Assembly (NCBI RefSeq): GCF_013488225.1
Contig: NZ_CP041238.1
Coordinates: forward strand, 707,501 to 771,500
DNA length: 64,000 nt
Source: Sinorhizobium mexicanum
Lineage (GTDB): Bacteria; Pseudomonadota; Alphaproteobacteria; Rhizobiales; Rhizobiaceae
Direction of reading: 5' to 3'
The translations under genes were made by a program, and so were the position numbers. Below the pieces are notes generated by a model that saw only the letters and a program-made list of their open reading frames with translations, did not search any database and had not been told where the DNA came from. Position 1 is the first letter of the stretch; every line of letters starts with the position of its first letter. Positions 45,222 to 55,652 of this stretch are shown here, piece by piece.

Positions 45222-46856
45222 GTGAAGCAGGACGCGTCGTCAGAACAGGCAAGGAGGGGCCAAGCAGGAAGCTTGCTTGAGCGCTTGCGTTTTGCCGGGC
45301 TCGACGAAGACGGCTGCGCGCTTGTGCGCCACCACCGCCAGGCCCTTTCGCCGCGCATCGAGCTTGCGCTACGGGATCTCTTTCAACGGTTTCAAACCTA
45401 TCCGGAGGCCGCCCGCCACTTCGAAAGTGACCGCCAGCTTGATCGTCTGCACGATCTGCAATCGTCGCATTGGAATGTGCTGACCGATGCCCGTTTCGAC
45501 GGGCTTTATGCGGAGCGCGTGAAAGTGCTTGCCGATACGGAAGGTCGCATGGGGCTCGACCCCCGCTGGCAGGTCGCAAGTCACGCGGTGGTACTGGAGC
45601 ATTTGCTAACCGGCCTCGTCGAGGACGCGTGGCCCAGCTCGCTGCTTCCCTTCGGCAAGGCGCGCAAGAAGGAACTCTGCAATCTCGTCGCCGCGCTCGT
45701 GCGCACCGCCTTCGTCGATACGGAGATCGCGGTATCGCTGCGTTTCAACGCCTTGCGCCAGCAGCATCAACGGCAAATGGCCGAGCAGCGCAGGGACGAC
45801 GAGACGGCGGTCAGCGACCTTTTCTCAAGCTTTCTGGAGGCTCTCGGTGACGGCGATCTTGCTGCCCGGCTGCCGGAAGACGCTTCGGATGCCTATCAAC
45901 CGATCGTCGCACGCCTCAATGCGTCCCTGGATCAGATTCAGGCGACGCTGAAATCCGCTGACGAGCGCAGCACAGCGGCAGAAGCGATGGTCTCGCAGCT
46001 GCACGCCCGTGTGGCGGAATTTTCCGGCAGGGCCGGAGGCGAAGCGGAGGCACTTTCGCGTCAGGCGGCAACACTCGGCGGCGTAACAGAACGCATGCAA
46101 ATCGGATCGGCGCGCATCGGTGAAACCGAGACGAAAGCGAACGAGACGCGCATTGCCGTCGAGCGGAGCGGTGAGATTGCCGGTCAGGCGATTTCGGCGA
46201 TGGCCGACATCGAGGCGTCTGCCGAGAAGATCGGTCAGATCATCGGCGTGATCGACGAAATCGCCTTCCAGACCAATCTTCTGGCTCTCAACGCCGGCAT
46301 CGAGGCGGCACGCGCCGGCGAGAGCGGCCGCGGCTTCGCGGTGGTCGCCCAGGAGGTTCGCGCACTTGCCCAGCGCTCCGGCGAGGCGGCGCGCGAGATC
46401 AAGCAGCTTGTTACCGGAACCAAGGCCCAGGTCGAGGCTGGCGTCGAGATGGTCGGCCGAACGCAGGATGCGATCAGCAGCATCGTCGAGCAGGTGATTT
46501 CCATTAACGCGGCGGTCTCGGGCATCGCCCGTGACGCCGAAGACCATGTGAGCGATCTTCGTACCGCCACCACCGAAATCGGGGGCATCTCGCAAGCAAT
46601 GCAGCAAAGCGCGGCGCTGGCGGAAAACGCCGCGAGATCGTCGGGCGACCTTAGTGCGGTCATCGAGGAACTGGGCCGGACGGTCCGCAGCTTCCGTCTC
46701 GAACAGCATCAGGCGGGGCGGGCAGCGGCGATCCGCAGCCCGGCGCTCTCGCCCGCATCGCAGCGCGCGCCGGGGCAGGCTAGCGACGACGACGCGATCG
46801 CTCTGTTCGACGACGGCGCTGTCACGGGGCGACATGTTGCGGCACGGCACCACTAG
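45222..46856 (+). CDS. icpA: IcpA, soluble globin-domain chemoreceptor
   Basis: About 544 aa from GTG 45222 (GGGG upstream; TTG 45198 or ATG 45105 are alternatives). There is no transmembrane segment. Residues about 15-185 are a protoglobin/globin-coupled sensor domain ([20 protein letters not shown] and GRMGLDPRW). Where heme-binding members have the proximal His before the R-x-GL motif, this protein has Glu107, so it may not bind heme. The C terminus is a complete MCP signalling domain ([19 protein letters not shown]). It is the first gene of the che operon, matching the S. meliloti internal chemotaxis protein. Confidence 0.92.
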   Translation: MKQDASSEQARRGQAGSLLERLRFAGLDEDGCALVRHHRQALSPRIELALRDLFQRFQTYPEAARHFESDRQLDRLHDLQSSHWNVLTDARFDGLYAERVKVLADTEGRMGLDPRWQVASHAVVLEHLLTGLVEDAWPSSLLPFGKARKKELCNLVAALVRTAFVDTEIAVSLRFNALRQQHQRQMAEQRRDDETAVSDLFSSFLEALGDGDLAARLPEDASDAYQPIVARLNASLDQIQATLKSADERSTAAEAMVSQLHARVAEFSGRAGGEAEALSRQAATLGGVTERMQIGSARIGETETKANETRIAVERSGEIAGQAISAMADIEASAEKIGQIIGVIDEIAFQTNLLALNAGIEAARAGESGRGFAVVAQEVRALAQRSGEAAREIKQLVTGTKAQVEAGVEMVGRTQDAISSIVEQVISINAAVSGIARDAEDHVSDLRTATTEIGGISQAMQQSAALAENAARSSGDLSAVIEELGRTVRSFRLEQHQAGRAAAIRSPALSPASQRAPGQASDDDAIALFDDGAVTGRHVAARHH

Positions 46857-46898
46857 TCTTGGGCAAGAGATTTAACGCAGGCAGGCGAGGAACCCGAA

Positions 46899-47192
46899 AT
46901 GGCCAGCAAGAAGACCGCTCAGAAGACGCTCAGGCTCGCTCCTGTGCTCGATCTGAACGAGGCGACGGCGCTGCATGAAAAGCTGCTGGCGCTGAAAGGC
47001 AGCGCAGTCGCCATCGATGCCTCCGCTGTCGAGCGGATCGGTGCGCTCTGCGTTCAGGTGCTGATCGCCGGCGCAAGAAATTGGGAAGAACAGCAGCTGT
47101 CTTTCACCTTTGCAAAGGTGTCGGACGCCTTCGTTAAAACGACACAGCTCATCGGCGTGGACATCGATCCCCTGATGGCAAAGGAGATTTGA
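46899..47192 (+). CDS. cheS: CheS, STAS-domain chemotaxis protein
   Basis: This 97-aa protein has a STAS-like fold: LRLAPVLDLNEATALHEKLLALKG, AIDASAVERIGALCVQVLIAG and LSFTFAKVSDAFVKTTQLIG. In S. meliloti the corresponding product binds the CheA P2 domain and speeds dephosphorylation of CheY1, the phosphate sink. It lies between icpA and cheY1, four bases before cheY1, with AGGA ahead of ATG 46899. Confidence 0.88.
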   Translation: MASKKTAQKTLRLAPVLDLNEATALHEKLLALKGSAVAIDASAVERIGALCVQVLIAGARNWEEQQLSFTFAKVSDAFVKTTQLIGVDIDPLMAKEI

Positions 47193-47195
47193 GAA

Positions 47196-47561
47196 ATGAA
47201 GAAGAGAGTTCTGACTGTCGACGACTCCCGGACGATCCGGAACATGCTTCTCGTCACGCTCAACAACGCCGGGTTCGAAACGATCCAGGCGGAGGACGGC
47301 GTCGAAGGTCTCGAGGTCCTCGAAGAGGCCAATCCCGACGTCATCGTCACGGACATCAACATGCCGCGCCTCGACGGCTTCGGCTTCATCGAGGGCGTGC
47401 GCAAGAACGACCGCTACCGCGCCGTGCCGATCCTCGTGCTGACCACGGAGAGCGATGCTGAAAAGAAGAACCGCGCACGGCAGGCAGGTGCCACCGGCTG
47501 GATCGTCAAACCGTTCGACCCGACCAAGCTGATCGACGCAATCGAGCGCGTAACGGCCTGA
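47196..47561 (+). CDS. cheY1: CheY1 response regulator (phosphate sink)
   Basis: This 121-aa stand-alone receiver has the acidic pocket Asp9-Asp10, phospho-acceptor Asp53 in VTDINMP, Thr in VLTTES and Lys in VKPFDP. In S. meliloti CheY1 does not set motor speed itself but drains phosphate from CheY2 through CheA. Its position next to cheS supports that role. AAGGAG precedes the ATG. Confidence 0.93.
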   Translation: MKKRVLTVDDSRTIRNMLLVTLNNAGFETIQAEDGVEGLEVLEEANPDVIVTDINMPRLDGFGFIEGVRKNDRYRAVPILVLTTESDAEKKNRARQAGATGWIVKPFDPTKLIDAIERVTA

Positions 47562-47580
47562 AATCCGAGGACAGCCTCCA

Positions 47581-49836
47581 ATGGATATGAACGAAATCAA
47601 AGAGATTTTCTTCCAGGAATGCGAGGAGCAACTCGCGGAACTGGAGTCGGGTCTCCTGAAGCTCAACGACGGTGATCGTGATCCGGAAACGGTCAACGCC
47701 GTCTTTCGCGCGGTCCACTCCATCAAGGGGGGCGCCGGCGCGTTCGGGCTGGATGATCTCGTGTCGTTCGCACATGTGTTCGAGACGACGCTCGACTGCG
47801 TTCGATCCAACAGGCTGGAGCCCAATCAGGACGTCCTGAAGGTCATGCTGAAGTCGGCGGACGTGCTCGCTGACCTCACCAATGCTGCGCGCGATGGCGG
47901 CAGCGTCGATCAGGCCCGCAGCCGTCAACTGATCAAGGAACTCGAGGCGCTGGCGAATGGCGAGCTGCCGCAGGCGTCCCCTGCCGAGCCGGCGCCCAGG
48001 GGTGCAGCCCCAACTCCTGCGCCTGTTGTCGCGCCGCCTGTGAACGAGGAAGGCTTCCAGCCCGTTGCCTTTTCCTTCGAAGACTTCGAGGCGGACGAAC
48101 CGGCCCTGATCGAGGGGACGTGCTACGAGATCGTCTTCAGGCCGAAATCCGAGCTCTATGCCAAGGGCAATGATGCGACGCTACTTCTGCGCGACCTGTC
48201 GCGCCTCGGCGAGATGAGCATTCACTGCGATACGGATGGCCTACCGCCGCTCGACCGGATGAATCCGGAAGAGGCCTACTTCTCGTGGAAGATTTCGCTG
48301 AAGACGGACAAGGGCGAAGACGCGGTCCGCTCTGTATTCGAATTCGCCGAATGGGATTGCGACCTCGACATAGCGCTGGCCTGCGGCGGCGCGGTCGACG
48401 CGAGCGAGGAGCTGCCGATGCAGCCCGTTCCCTTCGATCTCTCGTTGCTGGACGAGGCAGCGGCCGGCTCGGCCGAAGAGGAAGAGCAAATCGCGACCCG
48501 CGACCGCGATGCGGCTGTTTCGGCGGCCGAGACGGCGAGCAATGTTTTGCAGATGGCCCAGTCTTCAAACCGGGCGCCGGTGGAGGCTCAGAGGAACGCG
48601 GCGGCCGCCCAGCAGGCCGCCTCCGCAGCGACCCCGACCATCCGCGTTGACCTCGATCGCGTCGATCGCCTGATCAACCTCGTCGGCGAACTGGTGATCA
48701 ACCAGGCGATGCTGTCGCAGAGCGTGATCGAGAACGACACGAACGGCACGTCGTCGATCAACATGGGCCTCGAGGAGCTGCAACAGCTCACCCGCGAGAT
48801 CCAGGACAGCGTCATGGCGATCCGCGCCCAGCCGGTGAAGCCCGTCTTCCAGCGCATGTCGCGCATCGTCCGCGAAATCGCCGACATGACCGGCAAGTCC
48901 GTTCGTCTTGTCACCGAAGGCGAGAATACGGAAGTGGACAAGACGGTCATCGACAAGCTGGCCGAACCGCTGACGCATATGATCCGCAACGCCGTCGACC
49001 ACGGCCTAGAAACGCCGGAAAAACGACTTGCCGCCGGCAAGAGCGCCGAAGGCACCGTGCGCCTGACGGCCAAGCACCGTTCGGGCCGCATCGTCATCGA
49101 GCTTGCCGACGACGGCGCCGGCATCAACCGCGAGAAGGTGCGCCAGAAGGCGATCGACAACGATCTCATCGCCGCCGACGCCAACCTCTCGGACGAGGAA
49201 ATCGATAACCTGATTTTCCACGCGGGCTTCTCGACTGCCGACAAGATCTCCGACATTTCCGGCCGCGGCGTCGGCATGGATGTCGTCAAGCGCTCGATCC
49301 AGGCGCTCGGCGGGCGCATCAACATCTCATCGAAGCCCGGGCAGGGTTCGGTCTTCACGATGAGCCTGCCGCTGACGCTCGCCGTCCTTGACGGCATGGT
49401 GGTGACGGTCGCCAATCAGACGCTGGTCGTGCCGCTGACCGCGATCGTCGAAACGCTTCAGCCCGAGGCATCCGCGATCCACAGCTTCGGCGCCAGCCAG
49501 CGCCTGATCTCGATCCGCAACTCATTCTGCCCGCTGGTCGATGTCGGCCGTATCCTGAATTTCCGCGCGACGCAGGCCAATCCGGTCGAGGGCGTGGCGC
49601 TGCTCGTCGAGTCTGAGGGTGGCGGTCAGCGCGCCCTTATGGTGGATGCGATCCAGGGGCAGCGGCAGGTGGTAATCAAGAGCCTGGAGGCAAATTATAC
49701 CCATGTTCCAGGGATCGCAGCGGCGACCATCCTCGGCGACGGCCGCGTGGCGCTCATCCTCGACGTCGACGCCATCGTAGCCGCATCGCGCGGACAGTCT
49801 CTGAAACCTGAAATGTCGCTTGCTGCAGCCGGATAA
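47581..49836 (+). CDS. cheA: CheA histidine kinase
   Basis: This 751-aa protein has P1 HPt with His46 in [14 protein letters not shown], a P2 response-regulator docking region (about 180-285), P3 dimerisation ([25 protein letters not shown]), P4 ATPase (N box [18 protein letters not shown] boxes DDGAGIN and GRGVGMDVV) and the P5 CheW-like domain. Ala/Pro-rich linkers join P1-P2 and P2-P3. It phosphorylates both CheY proteins and CheB. It is translated from the polycistronic che mRNA. Confidence 0.97.
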   Translation: MDMNEIKEIFFQECEEQLAELESGLLKLNDGDRDPETVNAVFRAVHSIKGGAGAFGLDDLVSFAHVFETTLDCVRSNRLEPNQDVLKVMLKSADVLADLTNAARDGGSVDQARSRQLIKELEALANGELPQASPAEPAPRGAAPTPAPVVAPPVNEEGFQPVAFSFEDFEADEPALIEGTCYEIVFRPKSELYAKGNDATLLLRDLSRLGEMSIHCDTDGLPPLDRMNPEEAYFSWKISLKTDKGEDAVRSVFEFAEWDCDLDIALACGGAVDASEELPMQPVPFDLSLLDEAAAGSAEEEEQIATRDRDAAVSAAETASNVLQMAQSSNRAPVEAQRNAAAAQQAASAATPTIRVDLDRVDRLINLVGELVINQAMLSQSVIENDTNGTSSINMGLEELQQLTREIQDSVMAIRAQPVKPVFQRMSRIVREIADMTGKSVRLVTEGENTEVDKTVIDKLAEPLTHMIRNAVDHGLETPEKRLAAGKSAEGTVRLTAKHRSGRIVIELADDGAGINREKVRQKAIDNDLIAADANLSDEEIDNLIFHAGFSTADKISDISGRGVGMDVVKRSIQALGGRINISSKPGQGSVFTMSLPLTLAVLDGMVVTVANQTLVVPLTAIVETLQPEASAIHSFGASQRLISIRNSFCPLVDVGRILNFRATQANPVEGVALLVESEGGGQRALMVDAIQGQRQVVIKSLEANYTHVPGIAAATILGDGRVALILDVDAIVAASRGQSLKPEMSLAAAG

Positions 49837-49841
49837 CAGTC

Positions 49842-50309
49842 ATGACCTATGCTGCAAAAAATCTGACGACTGGCGGCCGGGAGCTCATCGCTTTCCGCGT
49901 CGGAGATCAGGAATTCTGCGTGAACATTATGGCCGTCCGCGAAATTCGCGGCTGGACCCCGGCGACCCCGATGCCGCATGCGCCATCCTATGTGCTCGGC
50001 GTGATCAATCTGCGCGGCGCAGTGCTGCCGATCGTCGATCTGTCAGCGCGTCTCGGCATGAAGGCCGCGGAGCCGACCGTTCGGCATGTGATCATCGTCG
50101 CCCAGGTGAAGAGCCAGATGGTCGGACTCCTGGTCGATGCCGTATCCGACATCCTGACCGTCAGGGACGATGAGATCCAGCCGACGCCGGACATTTCGTC
50201 GGAATTCGAGAAGAGCTTTGCCCGAGGCGTATTGGCCATCGAAGGCCGGATGATCTGCCTGATCGAACTCGAAGCGGTCTTCCCCCGGGAAGAAAGGGAG
50301 GCGGCATGA
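49842..50309 (+). CDS. cheW: CheW coupling protein
   Basis: This 155-aa SH3-like adaptor opens [26 protein letters not shown] and has [23 protein letters not shown] and [12 protein letters not shown], which are diagnostic of CheW. It links CheA to receptors, including IcpA and the receptor at 15581-17863. The stop overlaps the cheR start (ATGA). Confidence 0.96.
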   Translation: MTYAAKNLTTGGRELIAFRVGDQEFCVNIMAVREIRGWTPATPMPHAPSYVLGVINLRGAVLPIVDLSARLGMKAAEPTVRHVIIVAQVKSQMVGLLVDAVSDILTVRDDEIQPTPDISSEFEKSFARGVLAIEGRMICLIELEAVFPREEREAA

Positions 50310-51214
50310 GAGCCCAGGCCATTCTCGAACCGAGGCTGTCGCCGGACGAATGTCTTGCAAGCGGTGAGTATCCGCTGACACGCCGCGATCTCAGTGAAAT
50401 CGCTGCGATGATTTATGCGGACGCCGGCATTTACCTCAACGAATCCAAGGCATCGCTCGTCTATTCGCGGCTTTCGAAGCACATCCGCAATCTCGGGCTC
50501 AGGGGTTTTCGCGACTATTGCCAGCTCGTCGCCTCGCCGGCCGGCGCGGCGGCGCGGCGCGACATGCTCTCGCACCTGACGACGAACTTCACCCGCTTCT
50601 TCCGCGAAAACCACCACTTCGAACACCTGAAGACGGAGGTCTTGCCCGACCTCATCGCCCGCGCGAGGAATGGTGGGCGCGTTCGCATCTGGTCGGCTGC
50701 ATGCTCGGATGGTCAGGAGCCCTATTCGATCGCGCTCACGGTTCTGTCGCTGCTGCCGAACGCGGCGGACTATGACTTCCGCATTCTCGCGACGGACATC
50801 GACCCGAAGATCCTGGCACTTGCGCGGGCCGGTGCCTATGACGCCACGGCGCTGGAAACGATCGACACCGCGATGCGCAAGCAGTGGTTCAGCGAGGTCA
50901 ATGTCGGTGGCCGCTTCAAGTGGCAGATCGACGATCGCGTCAAGCGGCTGATCACCTTCAACGAACTGAACCTCATGGCACAATGGCCCGTGAAGGGGCC
51001 CTTCGACGTGATCTTCTGCCGCAACGTGGTGATCTATTTCGACGAGCCGACGCAGATGAAGATCTGGTCGCGCTTTGCCGGCGTGCTGAACACCAACGGG
51101 CATCTTTATATCGGCCATTCGGAGCGCGTGTCGGGAGACGCCAAGTCGCTGTTCGACAATATCGGCATCACGACCTATCGCCATACCGGCAAGTTTCATG
51201 GAGTTCGGGCATGA
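50306..51214 (+). CDS. cheR: CheR protein-glutamate methyltransferase
   Basis: This 302-aa SAM-dependent methyltransferase has the N-terminal helical CheR domain ([19 protein letters not shown]), [10 protein letters not shown] for substrate contact, [18 protein letters not shown] for SAM binding and [17 protein letters not shown]. It adds methyl groups to receptor glutamates in adaptation. It overlaps both cheW and cheB by 4 bp. Confidence 0.96.
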   Translation: MRAQAILEPRLSPDECLASGEYPLTRRDLSEIAAMIYADAGIYLNESKASLVYSRLSKHIRNLGLRGFRDYCQLVASPAGAAARRDMLSHLTTNFTRFFRENHHFEHLKTEVLPDLIARARNGGRVRIWSAACSDGQEPYSIALTVLSLLPNAADYDFRILATDIDPKILALARAGAYDATALETIDTAMRKQWFSEVNVGGRFKWQIDDRVKRLITFNELNLMAQWPVKGPFDVIFCRNVVIYFDEPTQMKIWSRFAGVLNTNGHLYIGHSERVSGDAKSLFDNIGITTYRHTGKFHGVRA

Positions 51215-52269
51215 GTGTTCCCGCACGCGTTCTCGTTGTCGATGACTCGGCCACCATGCGCGGTCTGATCACCGCAGTGCTCAATGCGGATCCGGAGGTC
51301 ACGGTCGTCGGTCAGGCGGCCGATGCGATCGAGGCGCGCCAGGCGATCAAGCAACTCGATCCCGACGTCGTCACCCTCGACATCGAGATGCCGAACATGA
51401 ACGGGCTCGAGTTCCTCGACAAGATCATGCGGCTGCGCCCGATGCCGGTCATCATGGTCTCGACCTTGACCCACAAGGGCGCGGAAGCGTCGATCGCTGC
51501 GCTCGAGATCGGCGCCTTCGACTGTGTCGGCAAACCGCATCCGGGCGACCCCCATCCCTTCGGCGATCTGGTCGACAAGGTGAAGGCGGCTGCCCGGTCA
51601 CAGCGAAAACTCATCATCACCGGCAACAAGGCCGCAGCACCCGCCGCGGCAAATGCCAATGCCGCTTCCGAATACAGGGCGGGCCGCAAGATCATCGCCA
51701 TCGGAGCGTCGACCGGCGGGGTCGAAGCGCTGATCACGGTGTTGCAGAAGTTTCCGCCCAATTGCCCGCCGACGGTGATCACCCAGCATATGCCGCACAC
51801 TTTCACCAGGAGCTTTGCGGAGCGGCTCAATCGCCTTTGCGCGCCGACGGTGCAGGAGGCGACCGATGGCGCCCGCCTCGAGATCGGCAAGATCTACCTG
51901 GCACCGGGCGGCGAACGCCACCTTCAGGTGGCCAATGCCGCCGCGCCTTGCTGCCGGCTGGTCGAACGCGCCCCTGTCAACGGCCATCGCCCCTCGGTCG
52001 ATATGTTGTTCGATTCGGTTGCCGAGCTCGCAGGCCGCAATGCGATCGGTGTCATCCTGACCGGAATGGGCCGCGACGGCGCGTCCGGTCTCCTCAAGAT
52101 GCGCCATGCCGGAGCACGCACCTTCGGACAAAACGAAAAGACTTGTGTCGTCTACGGCATGCCTAGAGTTGCCTATGAATTGGGTGCTGTCGAAACGCAG
52201 CTCCCCCTCGGATCGATCGGGGAGGAGATCCTGAAGACCGCAGCAGCCCGAAAAGAAGGAAGCGAATAA
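51211..52269 (+). CDS. cheB: CheB receptor methylesterase/deamidase
   Basis: This 352-aa protein has an N-terminal receiver (Asp11-Asp12, Asp57 in TLDIEMP, Lys in GKPH). The C-terminal methylesterase has the catalytic Ser in [11 protein letters not shown], His in TQHMPHTF and Asp in [11 protein letters not shown]. The start ATG 51211 lies inside the cheR stop; an open frame continues to 50884 but lacks CheB sequence. It reverses CheR modification when phosphorylated by CheA. Confidence 0.96.
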   Translation: MSVPARVLVVDDSATMRGLITAVLNADPEVTVVGQAADAIEARQAIKQLDPDVVTLDIEMPNMNGLEFLDKIMRLRPMPVIMVSTLTHKGAEASIAALEIGAFDCVGKPHPGDPHPFGDLVDKVKAAARSQRKLIITGNKAAAPAAANANAASEYRAGRKIIAIGASTGGVEALITVLQKFPPNCPPTVITQHMPHTFTRSFAERLNRLCAPTVQEATDGARLEIGKIYLAPGGERHLQVANAAAPCCRLVERAPVNGHRPSVDMLFDSVAELAGRNAIGVILTGMGRDGASGLLKMRHAGARTFGQNEKTCVVYGMPRVAYELGAVETQLPLGSIGEEILKTAAARKEGSE

Positions 52270-52658
52270 TGTCCATCGCCGAAAAAATAAAAGTTCTGAT
52301 CGTCGACGATCAGGTCACCAGTCGCCTGCTCCTCGGCGACGCCCTGCAGCAGCTCGGTTTCAAGCAGATCACTGCAGCCGGCGACGGGGAGCAGGGCATG
52401 AAGATCATGGCCCAGAACCCGCACCATCTGGTTATCTCGGATTTCAACATGCCGAAGATGGACGGACTGGGGCTGTTGCAGGCCGTCCGGTCGAACCCGG
52501 CGACGAAAAAGGCGGCCTTCATTATCCTGACCGCCCAGGGCGATCGCGCGCTGGTGCAGAAGGCAGCAGCCCTCGGTGCCAACAACGTGCTTGCCAAGCC
52601 TTTCACGATTGAAAAGATGAAGGCTGCAATCGAGGCAGTGTTCGGGGCACTGAAATGA
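52269..52658 (+). CDS. cheY2: CheY2 response regulator (motor output)
   Basis: This 129-aa receiver has Asp13-Asp14 and phospho-acceptor Asp58 in VISDFNMP, Thr in ILTAQG and Lys in AKPFTI. In S. meliloti phosphorylated CheY2 slows the flagellar motor. It overlaps cheB by one base and cheD by four. Confidence 0.95.
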   Translation: MSIAEKIKVLIVDDQVTSRLLLGDALQQLGFKQITAAGDGEQGMKIMAQNPHHLVISDFNMPKMDGLGLLQAVRSNPATKKAAFIILTAQGDRALVQKAAALGANNVLAKPFTIEKMKAAIEAVFGALK

Positions 52659-53206
52659 CGACCGCGGCTGCTGCCGGCAGGCGCGTTCACGTCATCCAGG
52701 GCGAGTTCAAGGTCGTCAACGATCCGAATATCGTTCTTTCGACCATCCTCGGTTCCTGCGTGGCCGCTTGCCTGCGCGATCCGGTGATCGGTGTCGGCGG
52801 CATGAATCATTTCCTCTTGCCCGGCTCCGCGACAAACTCCGGCAGCGATGCCACGCGCTATGGCGTGCACCTGATGGAACTCCTGATCAACGGCCTGTTG
52901 AAGCAGGGAGCCCGTCGCGACCGCTTGGAAGCGAAGATCTTCGGCGGCGCCAAGACGATTGCAAGGTTCTCCAATGTCGGTGAGCAGAATGCCGCGTTTG
53001 CGCGCCAGTTCCTGCTGGACGAAGGGATCCGCATCGTCGGAGAGAGCACGGGAGGGGAACACGGTCGCAAGCTGGAATATTGGCCATCGTCCGGGCGTGC
53101 CCGCCAATATGCTTTGACGGGCGTCGAAGCGCAGCAGGCGATCCAGTTGGATCAGCGGCCCATGCCCGTGCCGAAGCCGGTGGAAAGCTCGATCGAATTC
53201 TTTTGA
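52655..53206 (+). CDS. cheD: CheD receptor glutamine deamidase
   Basis: This 183-aa protein has the CheD pattern: [23 protein letters not shown] with the catalytic Cys, [10 protein letters not shown] with the catalytic His, and [10 protein letters not shown]. It deamidates receptor glutamines and can act in adaptation with CheT. It is translationally coupled to cheY2 through ATGA. Confidence 0.94.
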   Translation: MTTAAAAGRRVHVIQGEFKVVNDPNIVLSTILGSCVAACLRDPVIGVGGMNHFLLPGSATNSGSDATRYGVHLMELLINGLLKQGARRDRLEAKIFGGAKTIARFSNVGEQNAAFARQFLLDEGIRIVGESTGGEHGRKLEYWPSSGRARQYALTGVEAQQAIQLDQRPMPVPKPVESSIEFF

Positions 53207-53274
53207 TCGTGCTTGCCCTCGGGCCGGCAGAGAGAAACGCACTTCCGAATTCGCAGACGACGTGAGAACTGACT

Positions 53275-53667
53275 ATGCAGATTGACCATCAGAGCCATAC
53301 GCCTCACGCCGAAGAATCGTTGCCCGGTGTGCTGACGCGCATCGTCACCGAGCTCCATGACGTCGCCTATCTCATCGAGCGCATCGAGCCGCAGCTTTAC
53401 GGCAATTGCGGCGTGGGCGCGGCGGACGAGTCCGAGCAAATGATGGTGCTTCAGGGGCTTGATCTCGCCGTACAGAAGACGCGGGGGCTGGCCGAGTTTA
53501 TCGATACGATCACGGCATCCATCCCCGACACCTGGCTGGTCGACGTTACGACTGCGGTCAACCTGATCAAGCTTGCCGATATGAAGAAGGCATTGAGCAA
53601 TGGCATGCTGCGCTATGGCCACTCGCAGCCGTTGACGAAAGCCTCCGGCGACTTCGAGGCATTCTGA
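53275..53667 (+). CDS. cheT: CheT, chemotaxis protein with CheZ-like DxxxQ motif
   Basis: This 130-aa mainly helical protein is the last gene of the che operon, at the place of S. meliloti orf10/cheT. Asp63-L-A-V-Gln67 forms a DxxxQ motif like that of the CheZ phosphatase, embedded in a long helix (MMVLQGLDLAVQKTRGLAEF). It is reported to bind CheR and influence signal termination in S. meliloti. It is far shorter than CheZ. Confidence 0.85.
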   Translation: MQIDHQSHTPHAEESLPGVLTRIVTELHDVAYLIERIEPQLYGNCGVGAADESEQMMVLQGLDLAVQKTRGLAEFIDTITASIPDTWLVDVTTAVNLIKLADMKKALSNGMLRYGHSQPLTKASGDFEAF

Positions 53668-53700
53668 CCCGTAGCCGGCAGTTTCCGCTACATGCCTGAG

Positions 53701-53722
53701 AAACAACCACGAGGTTGTTTTA
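53701..53722 (+). terminator. Likely terminator of the che operon
   Basis: AAACAACC (53701-53708) and GGTTGTTT (53713-53720) form a perfect 8-bp hairpin with a 4-nt loop, ending in TTTTAG, 34 bases after the cheT stop. The T tract is short, so termination may be incomplete. Confidence 0.5.
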
Positions 53723-53915
53723 GCCGACGCAACGTGGCCTGACCAAGTTCGCGCAAGTTTCGCTGCCTAGCTTCGCATCCGGGGCTGGTAGATTCGCGCG
53801 TATTGGACATCGGCTGAGCGCAAGCCGATACCCAGCGAACCCGAATGTTGGATCTGCGCATGGCGTGGGCCGGATGACCGGCTGACCGTCTTGCGATACT
53901 GGGTGCGGAAACAGA

Positions 53916-55589
53916 ATGAATCTGTTCGATCAATTCTCGACGTTCACGAAAAACCTCGGCAGTCTGGGGCAAAGCAAACTGATCGCGCTCGCCGTGGCCG
54001 GTATCGTTGCGGTCGGCTTCGTCCTTGCCGCCGGCATTTACGTCAACAGGCCTTCTTATGAGACGCTCTATGTAGGCCTTGAGCGCAGCGATGTGACCCA
54101 GATCAGCATTGCGCTCGCCGAGGCGAATATCGATTTCGATGTCGGGTCCGATGGCGGTAGCATCCAGGTTCCGGTCGGCATGACCGGTAAGGCCCGCCTG
54201 TTGCTTGCCGAACGCGGGCTTCCCAGCAGCGCCAATGCCGGCTACGAACTCTTCGACAATGTCGGCTCGCTTGGCCTCACGTCTTTCATGCAGGAAGTCA
54301 CGCGCGTTCGTGCGCTTGAAGGCGAAATTGCCCGCACCATCCAGCAGATTTCTGGCATTGCCGCCGCACGCGTGCATATTGTGATGCCGGAGCGCGGAAG
54401 CTTCCGCAAGGCCGACCAGACGCCGACGGCATCGGTCATGATCCGCGCGAGCGCCACCGTTGGCCGCAGTGCGGCAGCCTCGATCCGCCATCTCGTCGCA
54501 TCCTCCGTGCCGGGACTTGATGTTGACGACGTTACCATTCTGGACTCCACCGGACAGCTTCTCGCCTCCGGGGATGACCCGGCCAACAGCGCGCTGAACC
54601 AGTCGCTCGGCGTCGTCCAGAATGTCCAGACCGATCTTGAAAAGAAGATCGACAATGCGCTTGCGCCGTTCCTCGGCATGGACAATTTCCGCACGAGCGT
54701 GACGGCGGCGCTCAACACCGATGCGCAGCAGATCCAGGAAACCGTCTTCGACCCCGAGTCGCGTGTCGAGCGCTCGACCCGCGTGACCAAGGAAGAGCAG
54801 AAGTCCAGCCAGCAACAGCCGGACAATGCCGCAACCGTGCAGCAGAATGTGCCCCAGGCCGCACCGCGCGGCGGCGCCGGTCCGCAGTCCAGCGACGAGG
54901 CGGCAAAGAAGGAAGAACAGACCAACTACGAGATCAACAGCAAGACGATCGCCACCGTCAAGAACAGCTATTCGATCGAGCGGCTGTCGATCGCCGTCGT
55001 CGTCAACCGCGGTCGTCTCGCGGCAATGGTGGGAGAACCGGCTGATCAGGCGAAGATCGACGCCTATCTGCAGGAGATGCAGAAGATCGTCTCGTCCGCC
55101 GCGGGCGTCGACGCCAACCGCGGTGACGTCGTCACGCTGAACGCGATGGATTTCGTCGAGACGCAGCTGTTGGACCAGCCGGTGTCCGGCCCGGGCGTCA
55201 TGGAAATGCTGACGCGCAATCTCGGCGGCATCATCAACTCGCTTGCCTTCGTCGCGGTCGCCTTCCTGGTTGTCTGGATGGGGATGCGGCCGCTCGCCCG
55301 CCAGATGGGTTTCGGCGGCAAGGCGGGCCAGCTGGAAGGCGAGGCGGCCGGTCTCGAACTGCCCGACTTCTCGCCGGTCGGCGCCGGTGCCGGGGGTGCG
55401 CTTATGGAAGGCTTCGGCGCGGACTTCGGTTTCGACAGCACCGACGACCTGCTCAACCTCGGCGAGGAGGGCAACTTCAACCGGCGCGTCAAGGAAGGAC
55501 CGGAACGGCGACTCGCCCGCATGGTGGAGATCAGCGAGGAGCGCGCCGCGAAGATCCTGCGCAAATGGGCCCTCGACCGCGCCGCCTGA
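53916..55589 (+). CDS. fliF: Flagellar MS-ring protein FliF
   Basis: This 557-aa protein has TM1 at about residues 24-46 (LIALAVAGIVAVGFVLAAGIYV) and ring-building domains (YETLYVGLERSDVTQI, AARVHIVMPERGSF, VEDVTILDSTG-like block). A Gln/Ala/Pro-rich variable loop lies around 290-335, TM2 is near 440 (INSLAFVAVAFLVVWMGMRP), and the C-terminal FliG-binding tail is VEISEERAAKILRKWALD. It builds the inner-membrane base of the flagellum. It has its own upstream region, separated from cheT by a hairpin. Confidence 0.95.
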   Translation: MNLFDQFSTFTKNLGSLGQSKLIALAVAGIVAVGFVLAAGIYVNRPSYETLYVGLERSDVTQISIALAEANIDFDVGSDGGSIQVPVGMTGKARLLLAERGLPSSANAGYELFDNVGSLGLTSFMQEVTRVRALEGEIARTIQQISGIAAARVHIVMPERGSFRKADQTPTASVMIRASATVGRSAAASIRHLVASSVPGLDVDDVTILDSTGQLLASGDDPANSALNQSLGVVQNVQTDLEKKIDNALAPFLGMDNFRTSVTAALNTDAQQIQETVFDPESRVERSTRVTKEEQKSSQQQPDNAATVQQNVPQAAPRGGAGPQSSDEAAKKEEQTNYEINSKTIATVKNSYSIERLSIAVVVNRGRLAAMVGEPADQAKIDAYLQEMQKIVSSAAGVDANRGDVVTLNAMDFVETQLLDQPVSGPGVMEMLTRNLGGIINSLAFVAVAFLVVWMGMRPLARQMGFGGKAGQLEGEAAGLELPDFSPVGAGAGGALMEGFGADFGFDSTDDLLNLGEEGNFNRRVKEGPERRLARMVEISEERAAKILRKWALDRAA

Positions 55590-55627
55590 CGAACATTCGG
55601 CAAGGCAGCAGACACTTTGCAGAAAGG

Positions 55628-55652
55628 TCCCGCCCGAGTGGCGGGATTTTTT
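55628..55652 (+). terminator. Rho-independent terminator after fliF
   Basis: TCCCGCC (55628-55634) pairs with GGCGGGA (55640-55646) across a 5-nt loop, followed by six T residues. It lies 38 bases after the fliF stop and should isolate fliF from visNR. Confidence 0.85.
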
